A stretch of DNA of 64,000 nucleotides from Limnohabitans sp. Rim11 (GTDB lineage Bacteria; Pseudomonadota; Gammaproteobacteria; Burkholderiales; Burkholderiaceae_C): assembly GCF_001269365.1 (NCBI RefSeq), contig NZ_CXOM01000002.1, forward strand, positions 715,440 through 779,439, read 5' to 3'. Of the stretch, positions 8,854 through 17,551 are shown in pieces (position 1 is the stretch's first letter; each line of letters begins with the position of its first letter). The notes under the pieces were generated by a model. It saw nothing but the letters and a program-made list of their open reading frames with translations. It was not told where the DNA came from and did no database searches. The translations under genes were made by a program, and so were the position numbers.

Positions 8854-9882
8854 ATGGACTTGTCTCGTTTCCCACGCCGCATTTACACCGAGCACCCCAC
8901 GCCCCTGGAATTTGCGCAGCGCTTTAGCCAGGCCTTGGCTGCTACTTGCCCCGGTGGCAAAGGTCCGCGCGTGTGGATCAAACGGGACGACATGTTGGGC
9001 CTCTTTCCGGGCGGCAACAAAACGCGCAAGTTGGAATTCTTGGCCGCTGATGCGCTAGAAAAAGGTGCGACCACACTGGTCACTTGCGGCGCACCGCAGT
9101 CCAACCATTGCCGCATCACGTTGGCGGCTGCGGTCAAAGAAGGTTTGCGGTGCCGCTTTGTCATTGAAGAGCGCGTGCCCAACAGCTACAGCCACACGGC
9201 CAGCGGCAACAACTTCATGTTCAACCTGATGGGTGTCGAAGCCATCACGGTGGTGCCGGGTGGCAGCAACATGGCCGAGGCTATGCAGAAGGTGGCCGAC
9301 GAAGTGGCCGCTCAAGGCGGCAAGGCCTACATCATTCCCGGTGGCGGCTCCAATGCATTAGGTGGCTTGGGCTATGTGGCATGCGCACAAGAGTTGCAGC
9401 AACAGTTTTATGACATGGGGGTTCGCATCGATCGCGTGGTGGTGGGTTCGGGCAGTTCTGGCACGCACGGCGGTTTGTTGGCTGGTTTTTTAGGCAATCA
9501 CATTGACATTCCCATTGTGGGCATTGGCGTCAGTCGTGACCCAGCAGACCAAGAACCACTGGTTTACAAAGAAGCCCAAGCGGTAGCCGATTTGCTCAAT
9601 GTGGGCTTGACCATTCCACGCGACAAAGTGGTCAGTGTGGGAGGCTACTGGCAACCCAAATATTCCATTCCCAATGACATGATGGTGGAAGCGGTGCAAA
9701 TGCTGGCGCGCAGCGAAGGCATTTTGTTAGACCCTGTTTACACCGGCAAAATCATGGCGGGCCTGATTGGCTTGGCACGCCAAGGCTACTTCAAGCCCGA
9801 CGAGAACGTGTTGTTCTTGCACACCGGTGGCTTGCCATCTTTGCACGCCTACGAGCAGGTTGTCTTAACCGGAGAACATTGA
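8854..9882 (+). CDS. PLP-dependent D-cysteine desulfhydrase / ACC-deaminase family enzyme
   Basis: The family comprises fold II PLP enzymes that eliminate sulfide, sulfite or ammonia from small amino acids (D-cysteine desulfhydrase, L-cysteate sulfo-lyase, ACC deaminase). The 342-residue protein has the family start MDLSRFPRRIYTEHPTPLE, the PLP-lysine motif GGNKTRKLEFL (about residues 51-61), QSNHCRIT, the phosphate-binding GSGSSGTHGG and a C-terminal LHTGGLPSLHAY. QSNHCR resembles desulfhydrase and cysteate lyase more than ACC deaminase, which has QSNQTR. Its stop overlaps the TTG just before the next gene, so it is coupled to the glutamine amidotransferase. D-cysteine or L-cysteate are the likeliest substrates; this is not settled by sequence. 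Confidence 0.87.
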   Translation: MDLSRFPRRIYTEHPTPLEFAQRFSQALAATCPGGKGPRVWIKRDDMLGLFPGGNKTRKLEFLAADALEKGATTLVTCGAPQSNHCRITLAAAVKEGLRCRFVIEERVPNSYSHTASGNNFMFNLMGVEAITVVPGGSNMAEAMQKVADEVAAQGGKAYIIPGGGSNALGGLGYVACAQELQQQFYDMGVRIDRVVVGSGSSGTHGGLLAGFLGNHIDIPIVGIGVSRDPADQEPLVYKEAQAVADLLNVGLTIPRDKVVSVGGYWQPKYSIPNDMMVEAVQMLARSEGILLDPVYTGKIMAGLIGLARQGYFKPDENVLFLHTGGLPSLHAYEQVVLTGEH

Positions 9883-9884
9883 GC

Positions 9885-10667
9885 ATGTGCCAACTCTTGG
9901 GCATGAATTGCAACACGCCCACCGATGCCACCTTCAGTTTCAGTGGCTTCTCGCAAAGAGGTGGTGTCACCGACCATCATTCAGATGGCTGGGGCATCGC
10001 TTTTTTTGAGGGCGTGGGGGTGCGGCATTTTGTAGATCACCAAGAGGCCAGCAAGTCGCCTGTGGCCGAGCTCATCAGGCGCTATCCGATCAAAAGTGAA
10101 AATGTCATTGCGCACATTCGCAAGGCCACGCAGGGTGAGGTGGCACTTGAAAATTGCCATCCTTTTGTGCGGGAGTTGTGGGGGCGCTATTGGGTGTTTG
10201 CGCACAACGGCAATTTAGAAAATTTTCATCCGCGCTTGCATGGGCACTTTCACCCCGTGGGACAAACCGACAGCGAGCGCGCGTTTTGTTGGCTCATGCA
10301 GGAGCTGTCCAAGTCGCATGCATCAGTCCCCAGTGTGGCAGAGTTGACGCTCACATTGCGCGAGTTGGTACCGCAAATTTCGAAGCACGGCACCTTTAAT
10401 TTTTTGTTGTCTAACGGACAAGCTTTGTGGGCGCATGCCACCACCGACTTGCACTATGTGCTGCGCAAATATCCGTTTAAAACTGCCACCCTCAAAGACG
10501 AAGATGTGCAGGTGAACTTTGCCGAGCAAACCAACCCCTCAGACCGAGTGGCCGTGGTGGTCACCGCGCCCTTGACGCTGGACGAGCCTTGGACCGCTTT
10601 TGTGCCCGGCGAGGTGATGGTGTTTAGGGACGGCGTTTTGCTTGAAGCAGAAAAGCCCTTGGCTTAA
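9885..10667 (+). CDS. Class II (Ntn-type) glutamine amidotransferase, YafJ-like
   Basis: After removal of Met1 the nucleophile Cys2 is exposed (MCQLLGMNCN), which defines the Ntn glutamine amidotransferase fold. Further family motifs are DGWGIAFFEG, HIRKATQGEVALENCHPF and WVFAHNGNLENF. The protein has 260 residues and no synthetase domain, as in YafJ; the related EgtC hydrolyses a gamma-glutamyl amide in ergothioneine synthesis. I chose the ATG at 9885 because the TTG at 9879 would put two residues before the catalytic Cys. It is two bases downstream of the desulfhydrase and overlaps convergent gshB by 4 bases. Its substrate is unknown; a gamma-glutamyl thiol is a reasonable idea. Confidence 0.9.
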   Translation: MCQLLGMNCNTPTDATFSFSGFSQRGGVTDHHSDGWGIAFFEGVGVRHFVDHQEASKSPVAELIRRYPIKSENVIAHIRKATQGEVALENCHPFVRELWGRYWVFAHNGNLENFHPRLHGHFHPVGQTDSERAFCWLMQELSKSHASVPSVAELTLTLRELVPQISKHGTFNFLLSNGQALWAHATTDLHYVLRKYPFKTATLKDEDVQVNFAEQTNPSDRVAVVVTAPLTLDEPWTAFVPGEVMVFRDGVLLEAEKPLA

Positions 10668-11614
10668 GCCGCTTTAACTGCAGCCTCCAGCGCGTCGATG
10701 TAGAGGGCCGCTACATCACAGCCGGTCTGATCAAAAATTTCTTGGAAGCACGTGGGACTGGTGACGTTAATTTCGGTCACGTGGGTGCCTATGACATCGA
10801 GTCCAATTAATAGCAAACCACGGGGTGCCAAGACGGCTCCCACGCTTTCTGCAATAGCGCGGTCGTTGTCGTTCAAAGGCTGGGCCACACCCTTGCCGCC
10901 TGCGGCCAAGTTGCCTCGGACTTCGCCGCCCTGAGGAATGCGTGCCAAGCAAAATGGCACAGGCTTGCCGCCAATGATCAAGACGCGCTTGTCGCCTTGC
11001 GCAATGGCCGGTAAAAACTTTTGCACCATGACCGATTGCGCGCCATCAAGGTTCAAGGTTTCAATGATGGAACCTAAATTCATGCCATCAGCGCCCACTC
11101 TAAAGATGCCCATGCCGCCCATGCCATCCAAGGGTTTCAAGATGATGTCTTTGTGTTCGGCATGAAAGGCTTTGATGGCGCTGGCAGAGCGCGTGACCAA
11201 GGTGGGCCCAATGAATTGGGGAAATTCCATGATGGCCAGCTTTTCGGGGTGGTTGCGCAAGGCCTCGGGTTTGTTGAAGACCTTGGCGCCTTCGCGCTCG
11301 GCTTGGCTGAGTAAATGCGTGGCGTAGAAATACTCGCTGTCGAAGGGCGGGTCTTTGCGCATGATGATGGCGTCAAAGTCTTTGAGCCATGCTTCGCGCG
11401 ATGCCGTGACCTCGTACCAGGTGGTGGCGTCGCCGGTTAAGCGCAGGTCTTGCACTTGCGCTTTGACGCATTCGCCGCGCTGCCATTGAATGTGCGGCAC
11501 TTCGCAGGCGCTCACTTGGTGGCCTCGCTTTTGCGCTTCGCGCATCATGGCAAAGCTGGTGTCCTTCTTGATCTTGAAGGAGGCGAGGGGGTCGACAATG
11601 AAAAGGATGTTCAT
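10664..11614 (-). CDS. gshB: Glutathione synthetase
   Basis: GshB joins gamma-glutamylcysteine and glycine with ATP to make glutathione. The 316-residue protein shows the family start MNILFIVDPLASFKIKKDTS, FAMMREAQKRGH, the ATP-grasp segments DIILKPLDGMGGMGIFRV and RVLIIGGKPVPFCLARIPQ, and the glycine-rich RGNLAAGGKGVAQPL. The length is standard. It is monocistronic on the minus strand and converges on the glutamine amidotransferase with a 4-base overlap. gshA is not in the window. Confidence 0.97.
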   Translation of the reverse strand: MNILFIVDPLASFKIKKDTSFAMMREAQKRGHQVSACEVPHIQWQRGECVKAQVQDLRLTGDATTWYEVTASREAWLKDFDAIIMRKDPPFDSEYFYATHLLSQAEREGAKVFNKPEALRNHPEKLAIMEFPQFIGPTLVTRSASAIKAFHAEHKDIILKPLDGMGGMGIFRVGADGMNLGSIIETLNLDGAQSVMVQKFLPAIAQGDKRVLIIGGKPVPFCLARIPQGGEVRGNLAAGGKGVAQPLNDNDRAIAESVGAVLAPRGLLLIGLDVIGTHVTEINVTSPTCFQEIFDQTGCDVAALYIDALEAAVKAA

Positions 11615-11651
11615 GCGCGTAATGTCTCACAAAGCGCAAATCAAAGTAAAT

Positions 11652-11673
11652 CAGCAGGGCTTTCACCCTGCTG
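11652..11673 (-). terminator. Hairpin between icmF and gshB, probable terminator
   Basis: CAGCAGGG and CCCTGCTG form a perfect 8-bp stem with a 6-base loop. On the minus strand it is followed by ATTTACTTTGATTT, a T-rich but interrupted tail. It lies 30 bases past the icmF stop and ahead of gshB, so it probably ends the icmF message. Confidence 0.5.
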
Positions 11674-11702
11674 CGTTCACTTTCAAGATGCATTCATACG
11701 AA

Positions 11703-14700
11703 TTACATGTTTCTGCGGTATTGACCGCCCACCTCAAAGAGGGCGTTGGTAATTTGACCCAATGAGCAAACACGCACGGCATCCATCAAGACTTCAAACA
11801 CGTTGTCGTTGTGAATCACAGCCTGTTGCAAACGGGCCAACATGGCAGGCGATTCTTTGGCGTGTTTGGCGTGGAAGGCATGCAAACGATCGAGTTGAGA
11901 TTTCTTCTCGTCGTCTGTAGAGCGGGCCAGTTCCAGCTTCTCGAGCACTTCGTCGCCTTTTGGGTTGCGGAAGGTGTTGACGCCAATGATGGGGTACTCG
12001 CCGGTGTGCTTGAGCATCTCGTAGTGCATCGATTCGTCTTGAATCTTGCCGCGCTGATAGCCGGTTTCCATGGCACCCAACACACCGCCGCGGTCTGCAA
12101 TTTTTTCAAACTCAGTGAGCACGGCTTCTTCCACCAACTCGGTGAGCTCTTCAATGATGAAGGCGCCTTGGTTGGGGTTTTCGTTTTTGGCCAAGCCCCA
12201 CTCGCGGTTGATGATGAGCTGAATGGCCATGGCACGTCGCACGCTGTCTTCGGTGGGCGTGGTGATGGCTTCGTCAAACGCATTGGTGTGCAGTGAGTTG
12301 CAATTGTCGTAAATGGCAATCAGCGCTTGCAATGTGGTGCGAATGTCGTTGAACTGAATCTCTTGCGCGTGCAGTGAACGGCCTGAGGTTTGAATGTGGT
12401 ACTTCAACTTCTGGCTGCGCTCGTTGGCGCCGTACTTGTTCTTCATGGCCACAGCCCAGATGCGGCGCGCCACGCGGCCCAGCACGGTGTACTCGGGGTC
12501 CATGCCGTTGCTGAAGAAGAAGCTGAGGTTGGGCGCAAAGTCATCGATGTGCATGCCACGCGCCAAGTAGGCTTCTACAAACGTAAAGCCATTGGACAGC
12601 GTGAAGGCCAACTGACTGATGGGGTTGGCACCCGCTTCAGCAATGTGATAACCGCTAATCGACACGGAGTAAAAGTTGCGCACGTCGTTGTGAACAAAGT
12701 ACTGCGCAATGTCGCCCATCACCTTCAGGCTGAACTCCGTGCTGAAGATGCAAGTGTTTTGGCCTTGGTCTTCTTTCAAGATGTCGGCTTGCACGGTACC
12801 GCGCACATTGGCCAACACCCATTCGCGAATTTTGGCAGCTTCGGTGTCGGTGGGGTCGCGGCCGTTGTCGGCTTTGAATTTTTCCAAGTTTTGATCGATG
12901 GCGGTGTTCATGAACATGGCCAAGATAGAAGGCGCTGGACCGTTGATGGTCATGGACACGCTGGTGCTGGGGTTGCACAAGTCAAAGCCGCCGTACAGCA
13001 CCTTCATGTCGTCCAGCGTGGCAATGCTCACGCCTGAGTTGCCCACTTTGCCGTAGATGTCGGGACGCGGATCGGGGTCGTTGCCGTACAAAGTGACGGA
13101 GTCAAAGGCGGTGGACAAACGCTTGGCAGGCATGCCTTCGCTCAAGAGCTTGAAGCGTGTGTTGGTGCGGAAGGCATCGCCTTCACCCGCAAACATGCGC
13201 GTGGGGTCTTCGCCTTCGCGTTTGAAAGCAAAGGTGCCGGCGGTATAAGGAAAGCTGCCAGGCACGTTGTCCAACATCAACCATTTCAAAATTTCGCCGT
13301 GGTCTTCGTACGTTGGCAAAGACACTTTGCGAATGGTGGTGCCCGACAAGGTTTTAGACGTGAGTGCCGTGCGAATTTCTTTGTCGCGAATTTTGACCAC
13401 GTACTCGTCGCCGGCGTAGGCTTGTTGCATTTCTGGCCATTGGGCCAAGAGTTTTTTAGCACCGGGGTCCTGCGTTTCTTCACGCCGTGCAGCCAAGTCG
13501 ATGGCGGCTTCGGAGGCTTTAGCCCGACCGGGTTTGTCCACTTCCAACATGACAGCGGCTGCGCGCAGTTGTTGAATTTCACGTGCCAGTTTGGCTTGGG
13601 CTCGGGCTTGTTTTTTGTAGCCGCGAACCGTATCAGTAATTTCAGCCAAATAGCGGGTGCGTGCGGCAGGCACAACAGGTGTTTGGTTGGTGCTGTGCCT
13701 CACATCCACTGCGGGCAACAAGCCCTCTTTCAACTTCAAACCAAGCTCGCCCAAACGCACTTTGAGCGCTTGGTACAAAGCTGTCACGCCATCGTCGTTG
13801 AAGCGCGCAGCCATGGTGCCAAACACGGGCATCTGTTCGGTGGGCACGGTCCAAGCTTCTTTGTTGCGTTGAACTTGTTTGGCCACATCGCGCAGCGCAT
13901 CGCTGGCGCCTTTGCGGTCAAACTTGTTGATGGCCACAAACTCGGCAAAGTCGAGCATGTCGATTTTTTCCAATTGGCTGGCTGCGCCAAACTCGGGCGT
14001 CATGACATACATCGGCACATCTACGTGCGGCACGATGGCGGCATCGCCCTGGCCAATGCCAGAGGTCTCAACCACGACAACATCAAAGCCTGCCACCTTG
14101 CAAGCGGCCACCACGTCGGGCAAAGCCGCAGAAATTTCGCTGCCAAAATCGCGAGTGGCCAAGCTGCGCATGAATACGCGCGCGCCATTGCGCCAAGGGT
14201 TGATGGCATTCATGCGAATGCGGTCGCCTAGCAAAGCGCCACCGCTCTTGCGACGCGAAGGATCGATCGACACCACGGCAATGCGCAAGTCGTCGCCTTG
14301 GTCCAAGCGCAAACGGCGAATCAGTTCATCAGTGAGTGAAGATTTTCCCGCGCCACCTGTGCCGGTAATGCCCAACACGGGCACTTTGTGCTTGGCGGCT
14401 TCGGTGCGCAATGCGGCCACCATGTCAGCGGATGCGTTGCCGTTTTCCAAAACCGTGATGAGTTGTGACAACGAACGCCAGTTGGCCTCTGTGCCGCCTT
14501 GAATGGCTTTCAAATCTTTGGGGGCGTAAGCGCTGATGTCTTTGTCGCAGCGCATCACCATCTCGCCAATCATGCCAGCCAAGCCCATGCGCTGACCGTC
14601 TTCTGGCGAGTAAATGCGGCCCACGCCATAGGCATGCAACTCGCGAATTTCGGCCGGAACAATCACGCCGCCGCCGCCGCCAAACACTTGAATGTGTTCG

Positions 14701-14996
14701 CCGCCGCGTTGACGCAATAAGTCGACCATGTATTTGAAATACTCTACGTGGCCGCCTTGGTAGGAGCTGATGGCAATGCCTTGAGCGTCTTCTTGCAAAG
14801 CCGCAGTCACCACTTCATCGACCGAACGGTTATGGCCCAAGTGAATCACTTCTGCGCCCATGCTTTGCAAGATGCGGCGCATGATGTTGATGGCGGCGTC
14901 GTGGCCGTCGAACAAACTGGCGGCCGTCACAAAGCGTACTTTGTGCGTGGGGCGGTATTCGGCGAGGGCTTTGAATTCGGCAGACAAGTCGGTCAT
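11703..14996 (-). CDS. icmF: Fused isobutyryl-CoA mutase IcmF (B12-binding domain, G-protein chaperone and mutase)
   Basis: IcmF interconverts isobutyryl-CoA and n-butyryl-CoA (some act on pivalyl-CoA) with adenosylcobalamin, linking valine and butyrate metabolism. The 1097 residues are ordered as in characterised IcmF: an N-terminal cobalamin domain with D30-G-H32 ([11 protein letters not shown]) and GGGGGVIVP; a MeaB-like GTPase with P-loop [13 protein letters not shown] near 206-218 and [13 protein letters not shown]; a linker; and a C-terminal TIM-barrel mutase (about 550-1097) containing [20 protein letters not shown]. The order and length exclude a separate methylmalonyl-CoA mutase small or large subunit. 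It is a single gene on the minus strand with a sigma-70-like promoter and an overlapping palindromic operator at 15080-15109. Confidence 0.95.
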   Translation of the reverse strand: MTDLSAEFKALAEYRPTHKVRFVTAASLFDGHDAAINIMRRILQSMGAEVIHLGHNRSVDEVVTAALQEDAQGIAISSYQGGHVEYFKYMVDLLRQRGGEHIQVFGGGGGVIVPAEIRELHAYGVGRIYSPEDGQRMGLAGMIGEMVMRCDKDISAYAPKDLKAIQGGTEANWRSLSQLITVLENGNASADMVAALRTEAAKHKVPVLGITGTGGAGKSSLTDELIRRLRLDQGDDLRIAVVSIDPSRRKSGGALLGDRIRMNAINPWRNGARVFMRSLATRDFGSEISAALPDVVAACKVAGFDVVVVETSGIGQGDAAIVPHVDVPMYVMTPEFGAASQLEKIDMLDFAEFVAINKFDRKGASDALRDVAKQVQRNKEAWTVPTEQMPVFGTMAARFNDDGVTALYQALKVRLGELGLKLKEGLLPAVDVRHSTNQTPVVPAARTRYLAEITDTVRGYKKQARAQAKLAREIQQLRAAAVMLEVDKPGRAKASEAAIDLAARREETQDPGAKKLLAQWPEMQQAYAGDEYVVKIRDKEIRTALTSKTLSGTTIRKVSLPTYEDHGEILKWLMLDNVPGSFPYTAGTFAFKREGEDPTRMFAGEGDAFRTNTRFKLLSEGMPAKRLSTAFDSVTLYGNDPDPRPDIYGKVGNSGVSIATLDDMKVLYGGFDLCNPSTSVSMTINGPAPSILAMFMNTAIDQNLEKFKADNGRDPTDTEAAKIREWVLANVRGTVQADILKEDQGQNTCIFSTEFSLKVMGDIAQYFVHNDVRNFYSVSISGYHIAEAGANPISQLAFTLSNGFTFVEAYLARGMHIDDFAPNLSFFFSNGMDPEYTVLGRVARRIWAVAMKNKYGANERSQKLKYHIQTSGRSLHAQEIQFNDIRTTLQALIAIYDNCNSLHTNAFDEAITTPTEDSVRRAMAIQLIINREWGLAKNENPNQGAFIIEELTELVEEAVLTEFEKIADRGGVLGAMETGYQRGKIQDESMHYEMLKHTGEYPIIGVNTFRNPKGDEVLEKLELARSTDDEKKSQLDRLHAFHAKHAKESPAMLARLQQAVIHNDNVFEVLMDAVRVCSLGQITNALFEVGGQYRRNM

Positions 14997-15079
14997 GGCA
15001 GTGTTCCGGTGAGGGATAAAGAGGGTCGCAAAGAGGGCCTCAAAAAAGGCCTCAATAAGTCCACAAAGTGAAGCGCCTC

Positions 15080-15108
15080 AGTCTAATTGACGTTGACGTA
15101 AACGTCAA
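15080..15108 (-). promoter_or_regulatory. Probable sigma-70 promoter of icmF
   Basis: On the minus strand TTGACG (15108-15103), a 17-base spacer and TAGACT (15085-15080) make a good -35/-10 pair about 85 bases upstream of the icmF ATG. It overlaps the stop codon of yedE and the inverted repeat at 15092-15109. Confidence 0.55.
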
Positions 15109-15109
15109 C
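15092..15109. promoter_or_regulatory. 18-bp palindromic operator (GTTGACGT AA ACGTCAAC) over the icmF promoter
   Basis: Two perfect 8-base arms flank an AA centre. The site covers the -35 box and part of the spacer of the icmF promoter, the placement expected for a repressor. The TTGACGT...ACGTCAA core resembles, from memory, operators of the MerR-type LiuR regulator of branched-chain amino acid breakdown, which would suit icmF. No such regulator is encoded in the window. Confidence 0.6.
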
Positions 15110-15581
15110 TTCCAATTTGAGCCTTTTTGCTTAAAAAAGACTTACAAATCAACATGCCCACCAGCATGGCCCCCGTAAAAATGAGGGCGTCTGTGCTTAG
15201 CAAAGCAGAAGCCAAAGCAGGCCCTGGGCAGTAGCCGGCCAAACCCCAACCGGCGCCAAACAGCACAGCGCCGCCCACCAGAGGCAGGTCAATTTGACTG
15301 ATTAAAGGGGTATGAAATTGTGGCGCCAACAGCGGTTTGCTGGCGATGCGATGCGTCCAAGCAAAGGCCAGCAGGGTGACGCAAACCGCGCCGCCCATGA
15401 CAAAGGCCAGCGTAGGATCCCAAAGACCCGGAAAAGGACCTTTGGTGACGGCAGTGATGTCCAAGAAGCCCATCACCTTGAGAGGCTGGGTCATGCCTGA
15501 AAGCACCAAGCCAGCCGCAAAAACAAGCCCTGCCGTAAAAGAGAGACCCAGTCGGCCTGCTTGAGGTTCGTTCATGCTCAT
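15105..15581 (-). CDS. YeeE/YedE-family sulfur transporter subunit (second of a pair)
   Basis: Members of this family carry thiosulfate, sulfide or other reduced sulfur species across the inner membrane. From the ATG at 15581 the protein has 158 residues and about four membrane helices, with the family hallmark GWGLAGYCPGPALASAL near the C-terminus and GLVFAAGLVLSGMTQPLKVM at the N-terminus. A longer frame exists upstream but runs inside the preceding gene. The start overlaps the stop of the first subunit by 4 bases (ATGA), so the two are co-translated half-transporters, as in PmpA/PmpB-type pairs. Context with a persulfide dioxygenase supports a role in sulfur-compound traffic. Confidence 0.87.
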   Translation of the reverse strand: MSMNEPQAGRLGLSFTAGLVFAAGLVLSGMTQPLKVMGFLDITAVTKGPFPGLWDPTLAFVMGGAVCVTLLAFAWTHRIASKPLLAPQFHTPLISQIDLPLVGGAVLFGAGWGLAGYCPGPALASALLSTDALIFTGAMLVGMLICKSFLSKKAQIGS

Positions 15582-15997
15582 GCAGCACCTCGCATCAACG
15601 TGACTGTGGCCATGCCCGCAGCCATGAAAGTCAAGACTGCCACCAAAGAGCGCAAGGAAAGGCGACCCAGACCGCAAACGCCATGGCCGCTGGTGCAACC
15701 GCTGCCCCAAACCGTGCCGACGCCCACCAAAAGTCCAGCAGGAATCAGCAGGGCCAAGGGCCGCTCAGGTAAAGCTGGATTCTCTAAGGCCTGGCCCAAT
15801 AAAGTGCCGCCCACGATCAAACCGGCTATAAAGGCCCAGCGCCAGTTGTCGGGAAGCAAGGGGGCTGACAGGGCTTCAGAAGTGATGCTGCTAACCCCCG
15901 CAATTCGGCCTAAGCCCCACCAAAGTAGCCAACTGGCGATACCAATCAGCACGCCGCCTATGGCGGCGATCAAATAAGGGTGCAAAACATCCAACAT
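15578..15997 (-). CDS. YeeE/YedE-family sulfur transporter subunit (first of a pair)
   Basis: This 139-residue membrane protein has about four helices and the conserved cysteine motif GSGCTSGHGVCGLGRLS (roughly 90-106), which in this family carries the sulfur-handling cysteines. Its partner at 15105 supplies the GYCPGPAL half. The ATG at 15997 (MLDVLHPYLIAAIGG) has a GGAA-type ribosome site at suitable spacing; the TTG at 16036 would add 13 residues. It is divergent from the CsoR-family repressor gene with only 76 bases between the starts, which suggests shared control. Confidence 0.87.
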   Translation of the reverse strand: MLDVLHPYLIAAIGGVLIGIASWLLWWGLGRIAGVSSITSEALSAPLLPDNWRWAFIAGLIVGGTLLGQALENPALPERPLALLIPAGLLVGVGTVWGSGCTSGHGVCGLGRLSLRSLVAVLTFMAAGMATVTLMRGAA

Positions 15998-16016
15998 GTC
16001 GATAGGTTCCAGAATA

Positions 16017-16046
16017 TTGTTTTGAAAAGGTGGCAAAACTTATCAT
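16017..16046 (+). promoter_or_regulatory. Candidate promoter of the CsoR/persulfide dioxygenase unit
   Basis: TTGTTT (16017-16022) and TATCAT (16041-16046) with an 18-base spacer lie 28 bases ahead of the repressor ATG, inside the 76-bp divergent region. No clean palindromic operator was found there, so the repressor site remains undefined. Confidence 0.4.
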
Positions 16047-16073
16047 AATTTGAGATTCTTCTGAAAGAACACC

Positions 16074-16319
16074 ATGAGCCGTATTGCCGATCCAGAAAAA
16101 AAGAAAGCCTTGTGCGCACGCCTAGCCCGAATTGAAGGCCAATTGCGTGGCTTGCAAAAACTCATCGAAACAGATTCTGATTGTGAAAAAATTGCCCAGC
16201 AAATGGCAGCTTCTCGCAAAGCGCTCGACAAAGCGTTTTTCTCCATGGTCGGTTGCATGATTGAGCAGGGCGATCAATCTGCGGAGCATGTGGCAGAAAT
16301 GTTGACCAAGTTTGCTTGA
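16074..16319 (+). CDS. CsoR/RcnR/CstR-family (DUF156) repressor, probable sulfide/persulfide sensor
   Basis: The all-helical, 81-residue protein has the family core ARLARIEGQLRGLQKLIE and carries Cys14, Cys37 (TDSDCEK) and Cys61 (FSMVGCMIEQ). In metal-sensing CsoR the ligands are Cys-His-Cys, and in FrmR Cys and His; here the position of the usual His is Met62 and Cys61 lies one residue before it. Together with the persulfide dioxygenase downstream this favours thiol or persulfide sensing over copper or nickel, by analogy with CstR of Staphylococcus aureus. The downstream gene starts 9 bases after the stop, so the pair is an autoregulated operon candidate, divergent from the transporter pair. 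Confidence 0.9.
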   Translation: MSRIADPEKKKALCARLARIEGQLRGLQKLIETDSDCEKIAQQMAASRKALDKAFFSMVGCMIEQGDQSAEHVAEMLTKFA

Positions 16320-16327
16320 CCCAATTC

Positions 16328-17479
16328 ATGAGTACTTCAACACCCCAAGTGCATCAGCTGTTTGACGCAGCTTCCAGCACCTATACCTATCTGGTCTTCG
16401 ACCCCACCACCTTGGACGCGGTCATCATTGACCCGGTTGTAGAGCAGCTAGAGCGAGACCAAACCGTGATTCAGGCCAAAGGCTTGAAGCTGTGCTGGGC
16501 GCTAGAAACGCATGCCCACGCCGATCACATTACCAGCGCAGGTTTGTTGGCCGAGCACTTTGGCGTGAAAACTGCGGCCCCTGAAGGCTGTCACATTGGC
16601 ACTGCTGCGGTTCAATTGGTAGATGGGCAGATGATGCCCTTTGGCAGTTTTGCTTTGAAGGCATTGCACACACCTGGCCACACCGCTGGCAGCATGTGTT
16701 TTTACCTGTCGACCCCAGAGGCCTCGCACGTCTTCACGGGCGATACCCTGCTGATCAATGGCTGTGGCCGCACCGATTTTCAATCGGGCAGTGCAGAGGC
16801 CATGTACCACAGCCTGACCGAAATTTTGTACAAGCTGCCCGAGCACACCACCGTGTGGCCAGGCCATGACTACCATGGCCGCACGCACTCGAGTATCAGT
16901 CACGAGATGCAATTCAACATTCGGACCGCAGGGCAAAACTTAGAGCAATTTAAAACCACCATGGACAATTTGAATTTGCCAAAGCCCAAAAGAATCGATG
17001 AGGCCGTGCCTGCCAATTTAACTTCAGGCATGCGGCACGATGCAGGGGGTGAGGCCACGCGTGCCAATCTTTACAGCGTGCAAAAGGCAGCCAACTACGC
17101 AGGCGATGTTTCTCCTGAGCTGGCTTGGCAGTGGGTCCAAACTGGGCAAGCCATTTTGGTCGATGTGCGTTCAGATGCAGAACGGGCTTGGGTTGGTTTT
17201 GTGCCGGATGCCAAAGCACTTGCCTGGAAGCAATGGCCCGCCATGGAAGTCAACCCAGTGTTTGATGTCGAAATTCAGGCGCTGGCCAAAGACGGCCAAA
17301 AAGTGGTCTTGCTTTGCAGAAGTGGTGTCAGGTCTATTGCCGCTGCTCAAAGGGCAACCCAATTGGGCGTACAGGCCTACAACATCCTAGAAGGTTTTGA
17401 GGGCGATCCAGATGCCCACGCCCACAGGGGTTTGTTGGGTGGCTGGCGCAAACGCGGCTTGCCTTGGCGACAGAATTGA
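16328..17479 (+). CDS. Persulfide dioxygenase-rhodanese fusion (MBL fold, ETHE1/CstB-like)
   Basis: The 383-residue protein joins an N-terminal metallo-beta-lactamase-fold persulfide dioxygenase (about 1-240) to a C-terminal rhodanese (about 265-380). Metal ligands are visible in THAHADH, HTPGHTAGS, FTGDTLLINGCGR and VWPGHDYHG; the last two are typical of ETHE1. The rhodanese active loop is CRSGVRS. Such fusions oxidise glutathione or other persulfides to sulfite and exchange sulfane sulfur to give thiosulfate. The ATG at 16328 is preferred over the TTG at 16316, which overlaps the repressor stop. The YeeE/YedE pair across the promoter could move the resulting thiosulfate, an inference from context. 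Confidence 0.92.
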   Translation: MSTSTPQVHQLFDAASSTYTYLVFDPTTLDAVIIDPVVEQLERDQTVIQAKGLKLCWALETHAHADHITSAGLLAEHFGVKTAAPEGCHIGTAAVQLVDGQMMPFGSFALKALHTPGHTAGSMCFYLSTPEASHVFTGDTLLINGCGRTDFQSGSAEAMYHSLTEILYKLPEHTTVWPGHDYHGRTHSSISHEMQFNIRTAGQNLEQFKTTMDNLNLPKPKRIDEAVPANLTSGMRHDAGGEATRANLYSVQKAANYAGDVSPELAWQWVQTGQAILVDVRSDAERAWVGFVPDAKALAWKQWPAMEVNPVFDVEIQALAKDGQKVVLLCRSGVRSIAAAQRATQLGVQAYNILEGFEGDPDAHAHRGLLGGWRKRGLPWRQN

Positions 17480-17551
17480 AAATCTCGCAGACTCGGTTGA
17501 ATTCACAGCGCGGTTGGCTCTAAACGCCCTAAATATCTTTATCATCCGCGT

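Noticed and set aside
12390..13037. Open frame on the plus strand opposite icmF
   Set aside because: Shadow of the mutase domain; several similar frames occur across icmF for the same reason.
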